A stretch of 64,000 nt of DNA from Mycolicibacterium canariasense (GTDB lineage Bacteria; Actinomycetota; Actinomycetes; Mycobacteriales; Mycobacteriaceae): NCBI RefSeq assembly GCF_002101555.1, contig NZ_LQOL01000081.1:1-64000 (forward strand), given 5' to 3'. Made by a program: the position numbers and the translations under genes. Shown one piece after another: positions 50,526 to 59,251 of this stretch. The notes under the pieces were generated by a model. It was not told where the DNA came from. It saw nothing but the letters and a program-made list of their open reading frames with translations, and did not search any database. Each line of letters opens with the position of its first letter. The stretch's first letter is position 1.

Positions 50526-51404
50526 TCACGGCGGGGTGATGCTGCGCGGGGCCAGCCCGAGCGAGCGGACGTGCTCGGCGATGGCACCCAGGTTGGTGGT
50601 CCATACATCGGTGTGCTCCACCACGTAGCGCATCAGGTCACCGAGTTCCACCGCGCGGGAAGGCCGCCCGGACAGGAACGGGTGGTTGGTCAGCACCCAG
50701 CAGGCACCGGCGTCGCGCAGCGCGTCGAATTCCAGCTGCCACAATTCCCTTGCCTTGCGCGGACTTTCGATCAGCCCGCTGCCGGAGATGTCGGGTAGAT
50801 AGCAGTACTGCTCCCAGTCGTCGAGCGCCCACTGGATGGGGATTTCCACCAGCGAGGTCTCCCCCACCTCGAGCTCGTAAGGGTGGTCGGCGTCCATCAG
50901 GCTGGAGTCGTAGAGGAATCCGCGCTCGGCCAGCAGGCCCGGCGTGCGCCAGGACAGATCCCACATCGGCGCGCGGTACCCCACCGGGCGCACCCCGGCC
51001 ACCTCGGCCAGCGCCTCCAATCCGCGGTCCAGGGCCTCGATCTCCTCCTCCAGGGTCAGCGCCGTGGGTTGTTCGTGCAGGTAGCCGTGGTGGGCGAGCT
51101 CGTGCCCGGCCGCGACGATGCTGCGCACCGCGTCCGGATATCGGTGTGCGGTGTGGCCCGGCACGAAGAAGGTCGCCGGGATCTGATGCCGCTCCAGCAG
51201 ATCGAGGATGCGCGGCACCCCCACCAGCGGCCCGTACGCCTGATGCGATATCACGCTCATCCGGGCCGCGACGGCGTCGTTGCCCCACAACACCGCCGAC
51301 TCGGCGTCCACGTCGAAGGTGAAGGCCGCCGCCGCGGACTTGCCGGCGGGCCAGGCAAATTTCCCGTCGCTTCGCTCGCCCCAGGACACGTCAGGAGAAG
51401 TCAT
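50526..51404 (-). CDS. NodB-type deacetylase-family protein (PuuE-like)
   Basis: This 292-residue protein has the NodB homology fold: AFTFDVDAESA (catalytic Asp), ELAHHGYLHE (metal histidines) and GYRAPMWD. No signal peptide is present, so it is not a cell-wall deacetylase; its place with a ureohydrolase and amino-acid permease suggests a cytosolic amidase such as the PuuE-type allantoinase group. The region encoding WGERSDGK near the N-terminus contains a copy of a dispersed repeat (51362-51383). It overlaps the ureohydrolase by 14 bp. Confidence 0.85.
   Translation of the reverse strand: MTSPDVSWGERSDGKFAWPAGKSAAAAFTFDVDAESAVLWGNDAVAARMSVISHQAYGPLVGVPRILDLLERHQIPATFFVPGHTAHRYPDAVRSIVAAGHELAHHGYLHEQPTALTLEEEIEALDRGLEALAEVAGVRPVGYRAPMWDLSWRTPGLLAERGFLYDSSLMDADHPYELEVGETSLVEIPIQWALDDWEQYCYLPDISGSGLIESPRKARELWQLEFDALRDAGACWVLTNHPFLSGRPSRAVELGDLMRYVVEHTDVWTTNLGAIAEHVRSLGLAPRSITPP
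51362..51383 (-). repeat. Single copy of a dispersed GGGGCGAGCGRAGCGACGGGA repeat
   Basis: Read on the minus strand this 22-base stretch starts TGGGGCGAGCGAAGCG and matches 21 of 22 bases with the core of the three tandem copies in the glyoxalase gene (59431-59520). It lies in the coding sequence of the deacetylase near its N-terminus. Confidence 0.75.
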
Positions 51405-52362
51405 CGGCCATCAAACTAACCAACTCGTAGGCCAGATTCGCGCCGGCCACGGCGGTCACCTCGCCGTTGTCGTAGGCGGGCGCGACCTCGACGACGTCGG
51501 CGGCGACGATGCGCAGACCGCGCATCGCCCGCAACACGGCGACCAGTTCGCGGCTGGTCATCCCGCCGATCTCGGGTGTCCCGGTGCCGGGCGCGAAGGC
51601 CGGGTCCAGCACGTCGATATCGATCGACACGTACACCGGGTGCTCGCCCACCCGGGTCAGGATGCGTTCGATGACGCCGTCGATGCCGATCCGGTCGACG
51701 TCGCGGCAGTGCACCACGGTGAAGCCGAGCGATTCGTCGTCCAGCAGGTCGGCTCGGTCGTACAACGATCCGCGGATCCCCACGTGCGCCGAGCGGTCCT
51801 TGACCAGCAGGCCCTGTTCGGCGGCCCGGCGGAACGGCGTGCCGTGCGTGCATGGCGCACCGAAATAGGTGTCCCAGGTATCCAGGTGGGCGTCGAAGTG
51901 CACCAGCGCCACCGGTCCGTGCACGGCGTGCACGGCCTGCAGCGCGGGCAGCGCGACGGTGTGATCACCGCCGAGCAGCACCACCCGCTGCCCGGGGCGC
52001 GCCAGCAGGTCGGTCAGCCCGTCGCGGATCTGGTCGACCGCCTCGGTGATGTCGAACGGGTTGGCCGAGATGTCGCCGGCGTCGACCACCTGCGCCCGCT
52101 CGAACGGGCTGATGTCCAGCGCCGGGTGGTAGGGCTTGAGCAGCCGGGAGGCCTGCCGGATGGCGGCGGGTCCGAACCGGGCACCCGGGCGGTAGGTGAC
52201 GCCGCTGTCGAACGGCACACCGACGACGGCGATGTCGTGGTCGGGCAACTCGTGGCGTTGCGGTAACCGCGCGAAGGTGGCCAGCCCCGCGTAGCGCGGC
52301 ACCACCTGCGCGTCCACCTGTCCGACCTTACCGGTGTGCGACCGCACGTAACGCTGTGTCAT
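51391..52362 (-). CDS. Agmatinase-family ureohydrolase
   Basis: This 323-residue binuclear manganese enzyme hydrolyses a guanidino compound to amine and urea. It has VLLGGDHTVALPAL, HFDAHLDTWD, SIDIDVLDPAFAPGTGTPE and the agmatinase-type FDSGVTYRPGARFGP start. Agmatine, guanidinobutyrate or guanidinopropionate are all possible. It overlaps the SDR gene upstream (ATGA) and the deacetylase downstream. Confidence 0.88.
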   Translation of the reverse strand: MTQRYVRSHTGKVGQVDAQVVPRYAGLATFARLPQRHELPDHDIAVVGVPFDSGVTYRPGARFGPAAIRQASRLLKPYHPALDISPFERAQVVDAGDISANPFDITEAVDQIRDGLTDLLARPGQRVVLLGGDHTVALPALQAVHAVHGPVALVHFDAHLDTWDTYFGAPCTHGTPFRRAAEQGLLVKDRSAHVGIRGSLYDRADLLDDESLGFTVVHCRDVDRIGIDGVIERILTRVGEHPVYVSIDIDVLDPAFAPGTGTPEIGGMTSRELVAVLRAMRGLRIVAADVVEVAPAYDNGEVTAVAGANLAYELVSLMADDFS

Positions 52363-53120
52363 ACCCTGCCCCTCGTGGATCCCCCGTTGCAGGAAATCAC
52401 CTGTCCGACAACCGCTTCCATGTCAAAATCGGTCAACAATCGCACCGCCTCGGCGACCTCGTCCGCGGTTCCGATGCGACCCAACGGGATCGAGCGCGCA
52501 TACCGCGCCTGCACGGTCGCCAGGTCGACGCCGGCCGCGTCGGCGTCGACGCGCAGCTGCGGGGTGTCGATCACCCCGGGGGCCACCGCGTTGACGATGA
52601 TCCGCTCCGGGGCCAGTTCCCGGCCCAGCGTCTTCACCAGCGCAATGAGCCCGGACTTCGACGCGGCGTACGCGGTGGCCTGCGGCCAGCCGGTGACACC
52701 CCATTCGCTGCTGATCACCACGATGCGTCCCGCCCCCAGCCGTCGCATATGCGGCAGCACGGCCTGTACCAGGTGGAAGGTGCCGCCGAGGTTGGTGTCC
52801 ACGACGCGCCACCAGTCCCGTTCGTCGTGCTCCAGCAGCGGGGCCATGGTCATGTACGCGTGGTTGGCCACCAGGATGTCGAGGCGCCCGCTCGCCGCGA
52901 CGACCGTGTCGGCGATCCGCGTACAGATGCCCGGATCGGCGACATCGCCCGGTGCGGTCAACCCACCGATCTCGGTGGCCAGTGCGTCCAGCCCCGCACT
53001 GGGCCGAATATCGTTGACGGCCACCGTCGCCCCGGCCGCGGCCAGCCGCCGGGCGTGGGCGGCACCCATGCCCTGCGCGGCGCCGGTGACCAGGGCGACC
53101 CGCCCGGTCAGGCCGCTCAT
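52359..53120 (-). CDS. SDR-family oxidoreductase, first of a pair
   Basis: This 253-residue classical SDR has TGAAQGMGAA, ANHAYMT, ISSEWGVTG (Ser) and YAASKSGLI (Tyr and Lys), ending with the DMEAVVGQVISCNGG region typical of 3-oxoacyl-ACP reductase-like SDRs. It overlaps the ureohydrolase and the next SDR by 4 bp each. A dehydrogenase pair could oxidise the alcohol or amino-alcohol product of the pathway. Confidence 0.87.
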   Translation of the reverse strand: MSGLTGRVALVTGAAQGMGAAHARRLAAAGATVAVNDIRPSAGLDALATEIGGLTAPGDVADPGICTRIADTVVAASGRLDILVANHAYMTMAPLLEHDERDWWRVVDTNLGGTFHLVQAVLPHMRRLGAGRIVVISSEWGVTGWPQATAYAASKSGLIALVKTLGRELAPERIIVNAVAPGVIDTPQLRVDADAAGVDLATVQARYARSIPLGRIGTADEVAEAVRLLTDFDMEAVVGQVISCNGGSTRGRV

Positions 53121-53815
53121 ATCACCGCCCCCGAATTCACGTTCAGCACGTCACCGGTGCTGAAGCCGGCGTCGCAGACCAGGTATTCCACGCAGCGGGC
53201 CACCTCGGCCGGGGCGGTGAGCCGGCGCAGGGGCAGCGTCGCGAGGTATTCCGGTGCGCGCCAGGGGGAATCGGGCGCCAGCAGCGGGGTGTCGGTGGGT
53301 CCCGGCGCGACGGCGTTCACGCGGACGCCGCGGTCGGCCACCTCCGCGGCCAGGCTGCGCACCAGGCCGAGGATCGCACCCTTGGCCGCGGCGTAGTGCG
53401 CGTCGTGTTCGCCGCCGCCGACGGCCAGTTCGCTGGATACCGCGACCACCGCGCCGGATCCGCGGTCCAGCATGTCGGGCAGGCAGGCCCGGGTGGCGTG
53501 GAACAATCCGCCGAGATGCACCCGCAGCATGCGCCGCCAGGCCTGGGTGTCGATCTCGGCGACGGGAGCCATCTCGTAATGCCCGGCCGAGGTCACCAGC
53601 GCGGTGATCGGGCCCAGCGTGCGGCGGATTTCGGCGACGGCGCCGCCGACGGCGGGACCGTCGGAGACGTCCACCGCGACAACGTGATCGGCGTCGGCGT
53701 CGGCGCGCAAATCCAGCGCCGCGACCCGGTAGCCCCGCCCGCGCAGCGCCGCGACGACGGCCGCGCCGATACCGCTGGCGCCGCCGGTGACCACCGCCAC
53801 CGGCCGCTCAGGCAC
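53117..53815 (-). CDS. SDR-family oxidoreductase, second of a pair
   Basis: This 232-residue SDR has TGGASGIGAA, SAGHYEM, VSSELAVGG (Ser) and YAAAKGAIL (Tyr and Lys). It is distinct from its neighbour. GTG 53815 overlaps the permease end by 8 bases; the open frame upstream lies inside the permease gene and is not used. Confidence 0.86.
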   Translation of the reverse strand: MPERPVAVVTGGASGIGAAVVAALRGRGYRVAALDLRADADADHVVAVDVSDGPAVGGAVAEIRRTLGPITALVTSAGHYEMAPVAEIDTQAWRRMLRVHLGGLFHATRACLPDMLDRGSGAVVAVSSELAVGGGEHDAHYAAAKGAILGLVRSLAAEVADRGVRVNAVAPGPTDTPLLAPDSPWRAPEYLATLPLRRLTAPAEVARCVEYLVCDAGFSTGDVLNVNSGAVI

Positions 53816-55265
53816 GGGCGGTCTCGAGTTCCTCGGCGACCTCGGCGCCCACGATGCGGCCCCGCACCCCGACCAGGATCGCGATGCCGACGGCCAGCAC
53901 CACCGCCACGCCGATCCACACCGACCAGTCCAGGTACCGCTGGTCGTACACCGGGCGCGGCCAGGAGATGTTGAGCATCTGCAGCACCGCCCACACCGCG
54001 GCCAGCACGGCCACCGGGACGGTGGCCCTGCCGAGGGAGAACGCACCATCGCTCCATTGCCTGCGCGCCAGCACCACCACGAATCCGATGAGCGGGAACA
54101 GGAATGCCAGGTAGAACCCGCCGGTGGTGAAGTTGACCATCAGGGAGTAGATGTCACCGGCGACGATGCTCAAACCGAACAGCGCGCCGCCGACGACGGT
54201 GGTGACCAGGATGGCCAGTACCGGGATTCGGGCGCTGCCGCGCAGCCGGGCCAGTGCGGTGGCCGCGGGTAGCGCGCCGTCGCGGGCGTACGCCCAGATC
54301 ACCCGGGACGCCGAGGTCTGCAGCGCCAGGAAGCTCGCGATGAACCCGATCACGAACAGCACCTCGACCGGTTTGGCGATGCCGTGACCCAAAGCGGCGG
54401 TCAGGGTTTCGTAGACAGGGTCGGCCACCGAACCGGCCGCCACGGCATCCAGGTCCGGGATGGCCAGGATGATCGCCAGGCTGGAGTAGGCCACCACCAA
54501 CGCGATGAACGTCAGCGAGAACAGCACCGCCTTGGGCAGGTAGCGCCGCGGTTGGTGCACCTCCTCGGCGATGGCGCCGGCGCTCTCGAACCCGACGAAG
54601 GAGAACCCGATGAACGCCACCGCGATCAGGAACGGTCCGCTCAGATACGCCCAGGCGCCGGTGTCCGGGCCGCCGCCGTCGAACAGCACCGAGATCGAGT
54701 TCTGCCGGTGGAACAGCAACAGCCAGGTACCCAGCCCGACCGAGCCGATCACCTCGGCCACGATGCTGGCGGTCATGAACACCTTCAGCGCGCCCCGGCC
54801 GATCAGGTTGATCGCCGTCCCACCGACCAGGATCACCAGCGCGATCACGGCCCGCAGTCCACCCGAAGGGGCCTCCACGCCGGCGATGTTCGCCACGAAA
54901 CCGGCCGCGCCGAGCGCGACCGTGGCCATCGCGATCACCAGCGTCCACATGTACACCCAGCCCGCCAGCCAGCCGTAGCTGGTGCCGAGCAGCCGCCGCG
55001 ACCATTGGTAGATGGATCCCTCCAGCGGCCAGCGTGACACCAGCATCGCGAAGACCAGCGCGACCAGCAGCTGGCCGCCGAACACCAGCGCGAAACCCCA
55101 CCAGAAGCTGGGGCCGGCGGCAGCCAGTGCCAGGCCGAAAATGCCGTAGAGGGCGACGATCGGCGAGATGAAGGCGAACGCGAAGGCGAAGGCCGACCAC
55201 AGGGAGAATTCGCGCCGCAGGACGTGCGGCTCGTCGGTGCCGGGTGCCGAGCCGGGTGTTGACAT
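53808..55265 (-). CDS. APC-superfamily amino acid/polyamine permease
   Basis: This 485-residue transporter has about 12 hydrophobic helices and the APC start SLWSAFAFAFAFISPIVALYG with the helix-I unwound glycine region. The SFVGFESAGAIAEEVHQPRR segment is typical for amino-acid or choline-type APC permeases. It heads the operon of deacetylase, ureohydrolase and two SDRs, so it probably imports the pathway substrate. GAGGAG precedes ATG 55265. It lies divergent from the PucR regulator. Confidence 0.88.
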   Translation of the reverse strand: MSTPGSAPGTDEPHVLRREFSLWSAFAFAFAFISPIVALYGIFGLALAAAGPSFWWGFALVFGGQLLVALVFAMLVSRWPLEGSIYQWSRRLLGTSYGWLAGWVYMWTLVIAMATVALGAAGFVANIAGVEAPSGGLRAVIALVILVGGTAINLIGRGALKVFMTASIVAEVIGSVGLGTWLLLFHRQNSISVLFDGGGPDTGAWAYLSGPFLIAVAFIGFSFVGFESAGAIAEEVHQPRRYLPKAVLFSLTFIALVVAYSSLAIILAIPDLDAVAAGSVADPVYETLTAALGHGIAKPVEVLFVIGFIASFLALQTSASRVIWAYARDGALPAATALARLRGSARIPVLAILVTTVVGGALFGLSIVAGDIYSLMVNFTTGGFYLAFLFPLIGFVVVLARRQWSDGAFSLGRATVPVAVLAAVWAVLQMLNISWPRPVYDQRYLDWSVWIGVAVVLAVGIAILVGVRGRIVGAEVAEELETARA

Positions 55266-55429
55266 GTGCTGCTCCTCAGGACGTGTTGGACGAACTATCA
55301 ACCCCGGCCCGGGCACGCACCAGAGTTCGCGGCGAACACGCTGCAAGTGCACCACCGGCACCCGATCGCATTGGGCGATCGCACAAAGGCCGCCGGGCGG
55401 TGATGTGACGCCGGCGTTACGCTCGGCTG
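55266..55429. promoter_or_regulatory. Divergent promoter of the permease operon and pucR-type gene
   Basis: The 164-bp gap holds both promoters. A regulator of the PucR type would be expected to bind here. I see no long palindrome; the section around 55350-55380 contains repeated GCGATCG-like words only. Confidence 0.4.
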
Positions 55430-56767
55430 ATGCCGGACCCGACTGTGCGCGACCTGCTCGGTTCGGTGCTCGGGCTGAGCGCCCGCGACGACGCCGGCGG
55501 CGACCTGGACCGGCCCATCAGCTGGGCGCACACCACCGAGCTCCGGGACCCGTCGCGCTATCTGCGTGGTGGGGAGCTGGTGTGCACGGTGGGGATCAGC
55601 CTGCAGACACCCCAGGACTGCGCGGACTTCGTCGGCGCATTGTGCGCCGCGGGCGCGTCCGGGCTGTGCTTCGGTATCGGTGATGTGCACGAGGCCGTCC
55701 CCGACGGGCTGACCGCGGCGTGCCGGCGGCAGGGACTGGCCCTGCTGGTGGCACCACCGGCGGTGCCGTTCGCGGCGCTGAGCCGGTTCGTCGCGGACTT
55801 CCGGATGGGCGGCGAGATAGCGGTTGCCCGTGCGACCAACAGTCTTGTCCCGGAACTGCTTTCGTCGCAGCGCCGGGGCGAGACGGTACGCCAGCTGCTG
55901 GATCGGGCCGGGGCGGTGCTCGGTGGCTACTTCGTGCTGGACGCCGACGAGACCGTCGCGGTGGAGGGCGTGGGCAGCCTGTCGTGGGTGGGAAGCGGTC
56001 GGGCGCCGGAACCGGCGGTTGTGGAGATGATCACCCGTTTCGCGCAGGCGGCACAGGGCGATCGGGACATCGAGTCGGCGCTGTCCCGGGAACGGGTCGG
56101 ACAGCTGCTGTCGCTGGTGGAGCGGCGCATGCTGCTGCCCGATGCGCTGGGCCAGCTGCTGGACTGGCCCGGCCTGTCCGCACCGGAGCTGGGGTGTTCG
56201 GCCTGGCCCGCGGGCGCGGGCGCGGTGCTGTCCATGACGTTTCCGACCGCGTTGGTGGGCGATGCCCCGGACGTGTGCCTGGTGCTGACCCCCGGCGGTG
56301 AGGGGTTCCGCCGGGCGGCCGCCGAACTCTCACTGCCGTCGGGTCATTCTGCGGCATCGCCGTTGATCGAACTCGGCTCGGCCATCACCCAGGCGCGGAT
56401 CGCGCTGGACATGGCGCGCCAGCACGGCGGCAGCGTCGGGCCCGACCAGCTGAGCACGTTCGGCAGCCTGCTGGAGGGCCTCCCGTCGAATCGGCTGGCC
56501 CCGTTCAAGGATCAGCTCATCGATCCGTTGGCCGACATGGACCGCGACCGCGGCACCCAACACGTACGCACCCTGCGAACCTTCTTGGCCACCAACGGGT
56601 CCGTCATCGACACCGCACGCCAGTTGTTCCTGCACACCAACACCGTGCGGCACCGGCTGGGACGCATCCAGGAGCTGACCGGGCGCGACCCGATGAACCT
56701 GGGCGACCTGGCCGCCTTCGCCATCGGATTACAGGCCAGCGACCGCTCCCGGCGCCGACCGGACTGA
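55430..56767 (+). CDS. PucR-family transcriptional regulator
   Basis: This 445-residue regulator has an N-terminal PucR domain (TVRDLLGSVLGLSARDD, ISWAHTTELRDPSRYL), a central GGDEF-like region and a C-terminal PucR-type helix-turn-helix (TARQLFLHTNTVRHRLGRIQELTGRDP). The family controls purine, amine and amino-acid catabolism; here the divergent permease operon is the expected target. Full length. Confidence 0.9.
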   Translation: MPDPTVRDLLGSVLGLSARDDAGGDLDRPISWAHTTELRDPSRYLRGGELVCTVGISLQTPQDCADFVGALCAAGASGLCFGIGDVHEAVPDGLTAACRRQGLALLVAPPAVPFAALSRFVADFRMGGEIAVARATNSLVPELLSSQRRGETVRQLLDRAGAVLGGYFVLDADETVAVEGVGSLSWVGSGRAPEPAVVEMITRFAQAAQGDRDIESALSRERVGQLLSLVERRMLLPDALGQLLDWPGLSAPELGCSAWPAGAGAVLSMTFPTALVGDAPDVCLVLTPGGEGFRRAAAELSLPSGHSAASPLIELGSAITQARIALDMARQHGGSVGPDQLSTFGSLLEGLPSNRLAPFKDQLIDPLADMDRDRGTQHVRTLRTFLATNGSVIDTARQLFLHTNTVRHRLGRIQELTGRDPMNLGDLAAFAIGLQASDRSRRRPD

Positions 56768-56775
56768 TCGGGAAC

Positions 56776-56794
56776 TTAGGTTAGCCTGTCATAC
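56776..56794 (+). promoter_or_regulatory. Partial iron box (IdeR/DtxR-like) upstream of the exporter
   Basis: TTAGGTTAGCCTGTCATAC starts with a perfect left half of the mycobacterial IdeR consensus (TTAGGTTAG), while the right half matches poorly. It ends 8 bases before the exporter ATPase start, where a repressor would block transcription. A functional site is possible but not certain. Confidence 0.5.
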
Positions 56795-56802
56795 TCGACC
56801 GC

Positions 56803-57750
56803 GTGTCCGACTACGCGATCCACCTGGAAGACGTCACCAAACGCTTCGGCGACAAGCAGGCACTGCGGGGCGTGACGTTCACCATGCGGGCAGGCACGGT
56901 GCTCGGCGTGCTGGGACCCAACGGGGCGGGCAAGACCACGACGATCAATGTGCTCTCCACCCTGATCCGACCCACCTCCGGCCGGGCCACCGTCGCCGGG
57001 TTCGACGTGGTGCGCCAGGCCGCCGACGTCCGCAAGCACATCGGGCTGACGGGCCAGTACGCCGCCATCGACGCGATGCTCACCGGCCGGGAGAACCTCA
57101 TCCTGTTCGCCGAACTCAACGGGCTCAGCCGGGCCAAGGCCCGCGCACGGGCCGATGAGCTGCTGTCCGCATTCAGCCTCACCGATGCCGCCGACCGCCG
57201 CGTCGGCACCTATTCCGGCGGCATGCGCCGCCGCGCCGACATCGCCTGTGGACTGGTCGCCGCGCCGGCGGTGGTGTTCCTGGACGAGCCGACCACCGGC
57301 CTGGATCCGCGCAGCCGGCGGGAGGTGTGGGATCTGGTCGGTTCGCTGACCGCCGCGGGCACCAGCGTGCTGCTGACCACTCAGTACCTAGAAGAGGCCG
57401 ACGCCCTTTCGGATTCGATCGTCGTCATCGACCACGGCCGGGTCATCGCCGAGGGCACCGCCGACGAACTCAAGCACCGCGTCGGCGCCACGGTGTGCCA
57501 GGTCACCCCGGTCCGGCCGGCCGACGGTCCGCGCATCGCGGCCGCGCTGGCCGGTATCGCCGGCGCTGCCCCCGATATGAAAGCCGACCCGGACACCGGC
57601 ACCCTGTCGCTGCCCGCACCCGACGGGCTGGCCACGTTGAGCGAGGTGTTCCGCCGCATCGAGACGCTCGACATCGAGGTCGCCGATATCGCGCTGCGCA
57701 AGCCGTCCTTGGACGAGGTGTTCTTCGAACTGACCGGGTCACCGGCGTGA
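56803..57750 (+). CDS. DrrA-like ABC exporter ATP-binding protein
   Basis: This 315-residue ATPase has Walker A GPNGAGKTTTINVL, signature YSGGMRRRADIACGL and Walker B VVFLDEPTTGLD, and the C-terminal extension (from about 225) typical of daunorubicin-resistance DrrA proteins. It energises a two-permease exporter encoded immediately downstream. GTG start. Cargo unknown: DrrA relatives export drugs, cell-wall lipids and siderophores. Confidence 0.88.
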   Translation: MSDYAIHLEDVTKRFGDKQALRGVTFTMRAGTVLGVLGPNGAGKTTTINVLSTLIRPTSGRATVAGFDVVRQAADVRKHIGLTGQYAAIDAMLTGRENLILFAELNGLSRAKARARADELLSAFSLTDAADRRVGTYSGGMRRRADIACGLVAAPAVVFLDEPTTGLDPRSRREVWDLVGSLTAAGTSVLLTTQYLEEADALSDSIVVIDHGRVIAEGTADELKHRVGATVCQVTPVRPADGPRIAAALAGIAGAAPDMKADPDTGTLSLPAPDGLATLSEVFRRIETLDIEVADIALRKPSLDEVFFELTGSPA

Positions 57751-58484
57751 CGGCCCTGGGCACTTTGACCCGGCGCTCGGTGCTGGGCACCCTGCGCGAC
57801 GGCGACCTGGTGTTCGCGATCGGCGGACCGGTCGCGTTCTTCGTGTGCTTCGACATCACCCTGCGCAATGTCATCCAGACCGATGCGATGAGCTACCCGC
57901 AGTACATCCTGCCCGTCATCGTGGTGCAGGCCATGATCTTCACCGCGATGACCACGGCCGACCGCGCCGCCCGGGATCACCTGAGCGGCATGGGGATCCG
58001 GATGCGTTCGCTGCCCATCACGGCGCTGGCACCGGTGACCGCGCGCATGCTGTCATCGCTGCTGCGCGCCGTCGCGGCACTGACCGCGGCGCTGGTGGTT
58101 GGGTTCGCGTTCGGGTTCGGGTTCCACGGCGGGATGCTGGACCTGTTGGCCTTCCTCGGCCTGGCCCTGCTGCTGTCGCTGGCGCTGTCCCTGGGTGCCG
58201 ACGCGATGGGTTCGATCGCCGGCAGCACCGAGGCGGCCGGACAGACCCTGCTGGTCCCCCAGCTGCTGCTGGTGATGCTGTCCACCGGAATCGCACCGGC
58301 ACAATCGTTTCCGTCCTGGCTCGGACCGTTCGTACGCAATCAGCCGGTATCGGTGATCGCCGACACCCTGCGCGGGCTGGCGTTGGGTGAGCACGTCCGC
58401 GTCGGCACCAGCGCCGCCTGGTGCGTGGGCCTGTTGGTGGTGTTCGGCGCGATCGCCGTCCGGGTGCAGAGAAGAGCAACATGA
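57747..58484 (+). CDS. ABC-2 exporter permease, first subunit
   Basis: This 245-residue membrane protein has six hydrophobic segments and the ABC-2 pattern GIAPAQSFPSWLGPFVRNQPVS before the last helix. The GTG overlaps the ATPase stop (GTGA), and its stop overlaps the next start. DrrB/DrrC type. Confidence 0.85.
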   Translation: MTALGTLTRRSVLGTLRDGDLVFAIGGPVAFFVCFDITLRNVIQTDAMSYPQYILPVIVVQAMIFTAMTTADRAARDHLSGMGIRMRSLPITALAPVTARMLSSLLRAVAALTAALVVGFAFGFGFHGGMLDLLAFLGLALLLSLALSLGADAMGSIAGSTEAAGQTLLVPQLLLVMLSTGIAPAQSFPSWLGPFVRNQPVSVIADTLRGLALGEHVRVGTSAAWCVGLLVVFGAIAVRVQRRAT

Positions 58485-59239
58485 TTCGTCAATCCCGCCT
58501 GCACGCCCGTCGGCTGCTGCTGGGCTGGCAGCGCGCGCCGGTGGTGCTCATCCAGTCGCTGATCTTCCCGACCTTCCTGCTCATCGTGTACTCGCTGGTG
58601 GTCGGCAAATCGGTGCTGCACCTGACCGGATCCAGCAGCCTGTACGGCCTGGTGCCGATGTGCGCGGTGGCCGGCGCGCTGTTCGGCGCGATGGGCACCG
58701 GGGCGGCGATACCCGACGAGCGGGAGGCCGGACTGCTGAGCCGGTTGTGGGCGCTGCCCGTGCACCGGGCCAGTGCGCTGGTCGGGCGGCTGCTCGCGGA
58801 GAGCGCCCGCGCGCTGGCCGGCGCGGTGGTGCTCACCGCGGTCGGGGTGGCGATGGGGCTGCGATTCACCCAGGGCTGGGCGGGCGCAATGGGATTCGTG
58901 CTCGTCCCGGTATTGATGGTGATCGGCTTCTCGACGGTCATCGTGGCGGTGGCGGTGCAATCGGCCGGTAAGAACATCATCACCGGGCTGTCGACGGTGT
59001 GTTTCTTGCTGTTGTTCTTCAACTCCGGCATGGTGCCGGTCGACGTGTTCCCCGGCTGGGTACAACCGATCGTGCGGGCCCAACCGATGTCACCGGCCAT
59101 CGAGGCGATGCGTGGGCTGGCCGGCGGCGGACCGGTGCTGTGGCCGGTGCTGCAATCGGTGGCCTGGGTGGCGGGGCTCATCGCGGTGTTCGGCCCGATC
59201 GCCGTGCGCGGGTACCGGCTCGCCGCCGAGAATCCGTGA
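58481..59239 (+). CDS. ABC-2 exporter permease, second subunit
   Basis: This 252-residue permease has six helices, the ABC-2 loop REAGLLSRLWALPVHRASAL and the motif MVPVDVFPGWVQPIVRAQPMS. It overlaps the first permease gene by 4 bp (ATGA). Together with it and the ATPase it forms a complete exporter. Confidence 0.86.
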   Translation: MIRQSRLHARRLLLGWQRAPVVLIQSLIFPTFLLIVYSLVVGKSVLHLTGSSSLYGLVPMCAVAGALFGAMGTGAAIPDEREAGLLSRLWALPVHRASALVGRLLAESARALAGAVVLTAVGVAMGLRFTQGWAGAMGFVLVPVLMVIGFSTVIVAVAVQSAGKNIITGLSTVCFLLLFFNSGMVPVDVFPGWVQPIVRAQPMSPAIEAMRGLAGGGPVLWPVLQSVAWVAGLIAVFGPIAVRGYRLAAENP

Positions 59240-59251
59240 TAGACACGGTGC

